Below the pieces are notes generated by a model. The model ran no database searches and was not told the origin of the DNA. It saw only the letters and a list, made by a program, of their open reading frames with translations. A stretch of DNA of 64,000 bases from Helianthus annuus (Eukaryota > Streptophyta > Magnoliopsida > Asterales > Asteraceae): positions 106,477,591-106,541,590 of the forward strand of contig NC_035436.2 in assembly GCF_002127325.2 (NCBI RefSeq), written 5' to 3'. This document shows, piece by piece, positions 58,440 through 64,000 of the stretch (the stretch's first letter is position 1; every line of letters begins with the position of its first letter). Both the position numbers and the translations under genes were made by a program.

Positions 58440-61400
58440 TGTGACAACCCTCACAAAACCAGGTATCCGTACGACTTAATTAGCTATTAACTGTTGCCTA
58501 ATTACTGTGCTTAACTGAGATTTCTGATAAACTACTACTTGATTGTTGGTACTTGTACATATCTGCATCATACTTTGATTTCCGTCACTACATTATTTAT
58601 TTACTGAACTTTAGTGACAAACATGATGCACAAAAGCACAGTAGCATTTGAACGGATAACCTATTGAACATGCTGATATAGCCAGCATCAGACAAACACT
58701 GCCTCTAAAGGCCTGAATGAGCCAGAATTATTTTACTACACCCATAGTATGTGTAGGGATACAAGGGTTGTATAGTTGCGTCTCTAGGCATAAGATACGG
58801 AAATTGGATGTGCCTAAAACGTACCTTAAGCACGGAACACAGCACTTTTATTTACACACTAGCTTCTAGCTAATTAATAAAGTGCCAAAATACAAAGAAT
58901 TATTCCCGACACTTTGCTGAATAAATTGTGTCGCTAAAAATATTACTTACGACGCTTAAAGGATATCTTAAGCACTTTAACGGATTCCTATCCGACCGAA
59001 CAACCGGACAATACCCGGAACATAAAAATATTGCCAGGATTATTATTGGTATTTTTCTGAGCCAGTTAGGGTCCCTGATTACCCTAACACCCGCAATATA
59101 ACACATTAAACAACTAACGGGGTTAGACCTTAAAGTAACCGACTTTAACCAAACTAAACTGTAACTGCACGATCGAGACCCAACCGGGCGACCCCACACC
59201 CCTTTGGGCCGGTTCCATTGGGATGGAACTAGATGGTACAACTTTTGTTTATTTTATTAGATTACGCGGGTATCTAAAAGCTTGGAGAACCGATGGACGA
59301 AGGGGCTTGAAATCTCTATAAATAACTCACCCTCTCACACACACTAAACACACACATCAACACAACACACTCTCTCCCTCTTGCTCCCCTTCTCTCGGCC
59401 GAACACACCCACACTCACACCACCATTTTCGAGTTCGGGTCTTGCCATTCCAAGCATACACTAGTGTCGGGGATCACGTACAACGAAGCTTGGAGCAAAC
59501 GGAAGCTAAAGGACCTCGTGCATTTGCTTTTATCCGCGCCATTTTCGCCAAAGAACTTCCCTAGCCCCGAGCTAGAGGTATAACATTTGAAACTCATTTT
59601 TAATCGTGTCTAAAGTGGTTAAAAGGATTTTTGACGGATAAAAGTCGGTAACCCACTTCTTGAATCATTAAAGTCTACTAAAATGTGAATATCGTTGGTT
59701 AAAAGCACATAACGCGTGTAAATGTCGTAGTATTTGAATATGTTGATTGTTAAGGCCCGATCTACGATGTGGTGGCTCTTATCATCGTTTAACCCGACTT
59801 TGCTGAGATCCCGAATCTTGACATACACTTGTTGCCAGCGGTACGAGGGTTAAAAGGTGAAACTCCACCACACGGGAAACATGAACTTGTGTAAAAGTGT
59901 TTCAACAATGAAAAATAGTATTTAAGACGAGCCGATCTACGTATGTACAAGTGGTATATTCGTAGGACCGGATGTCGAGAAAATCATGTTTTATAAAAGT
60001 TGTATAACATGTTAACAAATGTGATTTTTATAGTCTACAAGTGTATAAACACTTGTGAAACGAAAGATCCGACAAAATAACCATTTTTACAAAAGTTGTC
60101 GGGAAGTTGTAAAGAAAGAACTGTTATAACAACTGGGTTTTTATAAGACTAGAACATTTTATACCTAGATCCATAAATTATAACGAGATCTACACAATGG
60201 TTTTTGGAAAAACTACAAGTTCATGAAACGATGCGATTTTACATACTAGTCTACAAATTTGAAGTGTTGAAACTTGTTTATTATGTTGGAAATTGATTGA
60301 TTGAAATAAAGGAAGTAATTTTGTAAAAGAAAATGATACGCTTGAAAGCGTGGCCACCTCCAGTTACAGGGGAAACTCTGGCGAAATTTTTCTAAAATCT
60401 AACACTTAGAGTTATTTACAAGTGTTAGAATTATTTTTGGAAATATTTACGAATATATATTTTCGCCATAACTTTATTTATTAAATAATCGGAGGTGGGA
60501 TTTTCACAAAACTAAACGTGATAAATATATATTCGGTAAATATATTTTGTCACAACACTGTTTATGATTATTTTGTGAAAATGTATAAATATTATTTTTA
60601 GAATAAAAATAATATTTACTAACTTGTCAAACCCAAAATAATACAAACGCTTATACGACAAGCATAAAAGTTACAACGGTAATTTCTATTACCACCTAAT
60701 CATTAAAACGTAACATACGCATTACGCGGAAATATTCACCAACACGTATGTTGTCAACGTATTATTTTGGAAAGTATTATGTAAAGAGAAAATATATTAT
60801 TTTTGAGAAAAATAATTATATTTTGGAAAGAGAAATAAAAATATATTAAGTGGGACTTAATGAGATAGTATAAATACACATGTATTTAAATCCCCCATCC
60901 TTGGGAAGGAAAGTAAAATACCAAGTATGTACACGAAACGGTTGTCTAACCGTCTCCTAAAAATGTAAGTTATAAAGCTAATGCACGGCCATCCGTCTAA
61001 TAGAATTAGCACCTGTAGGTCGTTGCACAGCTTCGGATATTCGGATTACTTGGTAGAGATACGCATTCACTGTGAGTTCATGTCCCCCTTTTCTCTAACT
61101 GTTTTCAGTTTACTTAACTGCGGGGGTGAAATACATGTTACTATGATTTACGAGTACTTTACAACGGTATGTTTAACGTAAGGAGGTGTTATACGATCAT
61201 GTGAGTGGATAGGAACAACATGGGGCCATTAGTCCTCATGGAGGGACCGAGGGACAGGAGCGGTAGATCTATCTGGGTGTAGCGAGCCCAGCCCCCGGCC
61301 AAACTAGAAACGGACCGTGGGGTGACTTTGTCCACATACTTTGCCGTGGCGAAATCTGCTAGGTTTGAGTCTCCCTATTTGCACTTCACATATGTCAGTG

Positions 61401-61856
61401 GCCTTGCAAACCATTGATGATCACAAGTCCTCTTACACTGCTACATACCACAACTATTTTTATACTCACAAATGTTTTACATACTCACCTACACGTGAAC
61501 TCGCTCAACATTATTGTTGATTTTTCAACTCACATGTATTTCAGGAAATTAAACGGATCTGGCACGGTGTGGAACGTTTTCCGCTGCACTGGTCATGAAG
61601 TCATCAGGGTTTAGGGTTGTGTCTCTTACCTGGACAAGACACAAACCCTAAATCACGTCTATGTTTTGTTATAAGTTGTAATGTTACTAAACAAGGTTAT
61701 GGTTGCATGTTAAAAACACTGGTATTGTATGATGTTTTCAAAAACTTAGTGGATGACTTGCATGGTTTTTAAATTCATATAGCTTTGTTATGATTAAGCT
61801 ATGGTATTAAGAAGTCACACAAATTAACCACGCTTCCGCAAAGCCAGGGTGTGACA
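58440..61856 (+). repeat. Element A 3' LTR
   Basis: 3417 bp, four bases longer than the 5' LTR because of an extra CACA near 59870. Followed by the CACAA duplication. Confidence 0.95.
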
Positions 61857-61861
61857 CACAA
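61857..61861. repeat. Target site duplication CACAA (right), element A
   Basis: Right copy; the C LTR resumes at 61862 with AACTCGGAC, in the middle of the motif array. Confidence 0.95.
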
Positions 61862-62876
61862 AACTCGGACCCCCTTTAAGTTTAAAGGTCGGACAACATT
61901 TGAGACACAAAGCTCGGACCCCTAACTAGGGTTACAAGTCGGATCATTTGCCACATATAAAAGTCGGACTTCATGTCCTTTCTAAACTTCGGATCACATG
62001 TTTACATATTAGAAACATTCGGACTAAGGCTTCATGATTATAATTCGGACCTTATTGAAACTCGGATATATATCAAGCATATAAAACTCGGACTTACATA
62101 TACATTGTTAAAAACTCAGACTTGAATAATCATAAGGGTTGTGAAACTCAGACAAGCACATACATTCACAAAACTCTGAGTAACATATCAATCACTCGAT
62201 CTTTGAAATTAAAGCAGTTACGTTTCTTGGTTTCTAACCCTAATTTCATACATATTGACGGCAGAATCATAATCAATCAACCTATGATCAACAACAACAA
62301 TCATTGCAGGAACAATCTATCAAACATACAACTAATCATCATCAATAATTCAGAATCAAATCAAAATCACAGAAGTATCATATGAGAGCTAGGGTTTTCA
62401 CATATTACAAGAATCAAGAATTGATGCAATCAAATAATCAATAATCATTTACCTTGTGTTGATTCTAGAGAAAATGCGGAATTGAAAGTGATGAATAGCT
62501 TGCCAATGATGATGGTGATAATGATTGCTAGGGGATTAGAGAATACAGTACGTGCTTTGGTTTTATGAAAATGATTAGTGAACAAGGGATTAGGGTTAAG
62601 TATAGTTTAATTTTCACTAATTACTCTACACACCCTGAATTACTATATCTTACACAAGCACACCATCTCACATCAATTTCACAGTTTCACCACCAAGTTC
62701 ACATATTTGACAAGTCTATCACAATTAACACATAACCATGCACAAACACACAATACACTTCATTGAATCAAAACGTATACAATTCCATAGCAATCAATTA
62801 TGCAAATAACCAACTAAACAATACATGAACGTGCAATAAATGCAAAATAGAAATCTTGGAAATTCGAGTTGTCACA
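61862..62876 (-). repeat. Element C 5' LTR, part right of element A
   Basis: Remainder of the LTR, matching 40635-41620, ending GTTGTCACA. Followed by GCCGC (62877-62881), the right duplication of C. Confidence 0.92.
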
Positions 62877-62881
62877 GCCGC

Positions 62882-63314
62882 CACCTCCTCCGTTCTCTTC
62901 ACCCTCACAACTAGGATTTGCTGACCCAGTAGCCGCCGTTACTTAGGGTTTTCGATATTTGCCCTTTTCTGGGTGTTGATTGCGTTCAGAAGAGAAGAGA
63001 AGAGAAGAAGAACCACAGTTTTTTTTTTTGTTTTGTGAAGGAAGAAAAGAAAAAGGAACAGATTTCCTTTTGTGGGTGAAAAAGAAGCACAGTGTACGTG
63101 CCTTTATTTCTGGTGAAATATTGAATTTCTCAATTTGATCAGAAAGACCCCTCAACATGACAAAGGTTGTCATAGTCCACTGCTACTTGTTCATTGCCAT
63201 TTAAAGCACGAAACAGATAAGTATTTTGTTTCTGATCACTGCTTTCGCTCGTATAAATTACCACTTAGCAGTACAAACCCGTTTGGTTAGTAGTAATTTG
63301 GTAAATTTTTTTTA
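62882..63314 (+). other. Copia leader, second part
   Basis: Continues the copia leader after C with CCACCTCCTCCGTT and a GAAGAGAAGAGAAGAGAAG purine run. Non-coding; ends just before the gag ATG. Confidence 0.75.
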
Positions 63315-64000
63315 ATGGCAGAAGATAGTAAAATCAAGATTGATAAGTTTGATGGAAGTGATTATGGATTTTGGAAAATGCAAATTGAAGATTTGTTGTA
63401 TAAAAAAAGTTGGCATTTGCCTATGTTGGGTGAACAACCGGATGACATGTATGATGAAGAATGGAAGTTGTTGGATATACAAGCTTTGGGTGTGGTTAGG
63501 CTTTCTTTGGGAAAGAGTGTTGCATATAACATTGTCAATGAAACAACCACATATGGTGTATTGAAAGCTTTGTCCAACATGTATGAAAAACCATCCGCTT
63601 CAAACAAAGTATTCCACATCGGACAATTGGTTAACACCAAGATGAAGGAAGGCATGTCGGTTACCTCTCACATAAATGAGTTTAACTCGATTATCTCTCG
63701 TTTAGCCTCAGTTGAAATAAAGTTTGAAGATGAAGTACAAGCGCTACTCTTTTTATCATTGTTGCCCGACAGTTGGTCAGGCACAGTCACATCTGTTAGT
63801 AGTGCATCCGACACTACCAAACTCACTTTCGAGAGTATTTGTGACTTGATAGTAAATGAAGATATCAGACGGAGAAGCAATGGTGAGATTTCTAATTCTA
63901 GTTCTTTATTGCATACAAAATGTAGAGGAAGAAGAAACAAAAGAGGACATAGTCGAGGCAGGTCCAAGTCTAGAAAAAAGGGACAGTTAAAGAACAGAAA
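63315..64000 (+). CDS. Copia gag (start of gag-pol polyprotein), runs off the window
   Basis: Open from ATG 63315 through the right edge, 228 codons seen. Begins with KIDKFDGSDYGFWKMQI, the typical N-terminal gag motif of plant Ty1/Copia polyproteins of the Tnt1/Tork style. It continues with a helical gag domain (LPDSWSGTV near residue 152) and ends in an Arg/Lys/Ser-rich stretch (RGRRNKRGHSRGRSKSRKK) that normally precedes the CCHC zinc knuckle. No stop or frameshift in the visible part. Protease, integrase and RT would lie outside. Its promoter LTR is now 34 kb away because of insertions B and C (with A), so expression from it is unlikely. Confidence 0.88.
   Translation, partial: MAEDSKIKIDKFDGSDYGFWKMQIEDLLYKKSWHLPMLGEQPDDMYDEEWKLLDIQALGVVRLSLGKSVAYNIVNETTTYGVLKALSNMYEKPSASNKVFHIGQLVNTKMKEGMSVTSHINEFNSIISRLASVEIKFEDEVQALLFLSLLPDSWSGTVTSVSSASDTTKLTFESICDLIVNEDIRRRSNGEISNSSSLLHTKCRGRRNKRGHSRGRSKSRKKGQLKNR

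Larger units (their letters stand above)
47817..61856 (+). mobile_element. Element A: young Ty3/Gypsy chromovirus with accessory ORF
   Basis: 14040 bp, flanked by CACAA. 5' LTR 47817-51229, iMet primer site, leader repeats, ORF1 51617-53254, gag-pol 53835-58405, hairpin and polypurine tract, 3' LTR 58440-61856. Same family as Z. LTRs differ by about 15 substitutions and one 4-base indel by eye, about 0.4%, so it is the most recent insertion here. Its gag-pol has a stop and a frameshift. Confidence 0.95.
38909..62876 (-). mobile_element. Element C: Ty3/Gypsy chromovirus inside the copia leader, carrying element A
   Basis: Minus-strand element flanked by GCCGC (38904-38908 and 62877-62881). 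Own length is about 9.9 kb once A (with its duplication) is removed. 3' LTR 38909-41620, doubled polypurine tract, gag-pol 41697-45775, primer site (minus strand TGGTATCAGAGC at 46081-46092), 5' LTR 46096-62876 split by A. Closest relative is B. Most of protease and the zinc knuckles are deleted. Confidence 0.93.
28766..64000 (+). mobile_element. Ty1/Copia element (host of B and C), right end outside window
   Basis: A copia element recognised by a short LTR (TGTTG...CAACA), an iMet primer site and a copia-type gag ORF at the right edge. Its LTR is split by B and its leader by C (which carries A). The leader and LTR total roughly 0.9 kb of copia sequence, but the gag start now lies 34.5 kb from the LTR start. 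It must predate B, C and A. Confidence 0.88.

Noticed and set aside
28766..64000. Endogenous pararetrovirus or other viral insertion
   Set aside because: All polymerases lie in LTR-flanked elements with integrase and target duplications; no movement or coat protein motifs seen.

Overview
This is a piece of a plant nuclear genome made almost entirely of nested LTR retrotransposons. The chromovirus-type Ty3/Gypsy polyproteins, the tRNA-iMet primer sites, a GT-AG-spliced LRR receptor-kinase pseudogene and plant-style TATA promoters all point to a flowering plant, probably a eudicot. I suspect Asteraceae from the general look of these elements, but nothing here proves it. I see no intact host gene, rRNA, tRNA gene or CRISPR locus.

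Layout. (1) 1-14220: element Z, a minus-strand Ty3/Gypsy element of the Tekay/Del chromovirus type, cut by the left window edge. It carries an extra acidic ORF ahead of gag-pol. A solo LTR (1051-3889, target duplication TCGTG) sits in its integrase end. (2) 14221-16084: an LTR relic and a decayed kinase-domain pseudogene of an LRR receptor-like kinase. (3) 16085-28760: element D, a second minus-strand gypsy element (duplication CCTTA), whose 5' LTR contains a 765-bp-arm inverted duplication. (4) 28766 to the right edge: a plus-strand Ty1/Copia element. Its 317-bp LTR is split by element B (28937-38565, plus strand, duplication TGTAA). Its leader is split by element C (38909-62876, minus strand, duplication GCCGC). 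C's own 5' LTR is split by element A (47817-61856, plus strand, duplication CACAA). The copia gag ORF starts at 63315 and runs off the window.

Relative ages follow from the nesting: copia, then B and C, then A, the youngest. A's two 3.4-kb LTRs differ by only about 15 substitutions by eye. Hand comparison puts B, C and Z near 1% LTR divergence. D is of the same order.

Every gag-pol in the window is broken, mostly by stops that look like C-to-T changes (CAA/CAG/CGA to stop). B and C have also lost protease and zinc-knuckle coding by separate deletions.

Most notable points: a phase-1 intron at the same place in gag in three elements (Z, B, C) and missing precisely from A; a 545-residue acidic protein encoded ahead of gag in A and Z; a doubled polypurine tract in B and C, with a solo LTR showing that the upstream tract can define a working LTR end; and LTR arrays of a short TCCGAGTTTT motif separated by variable spacers.
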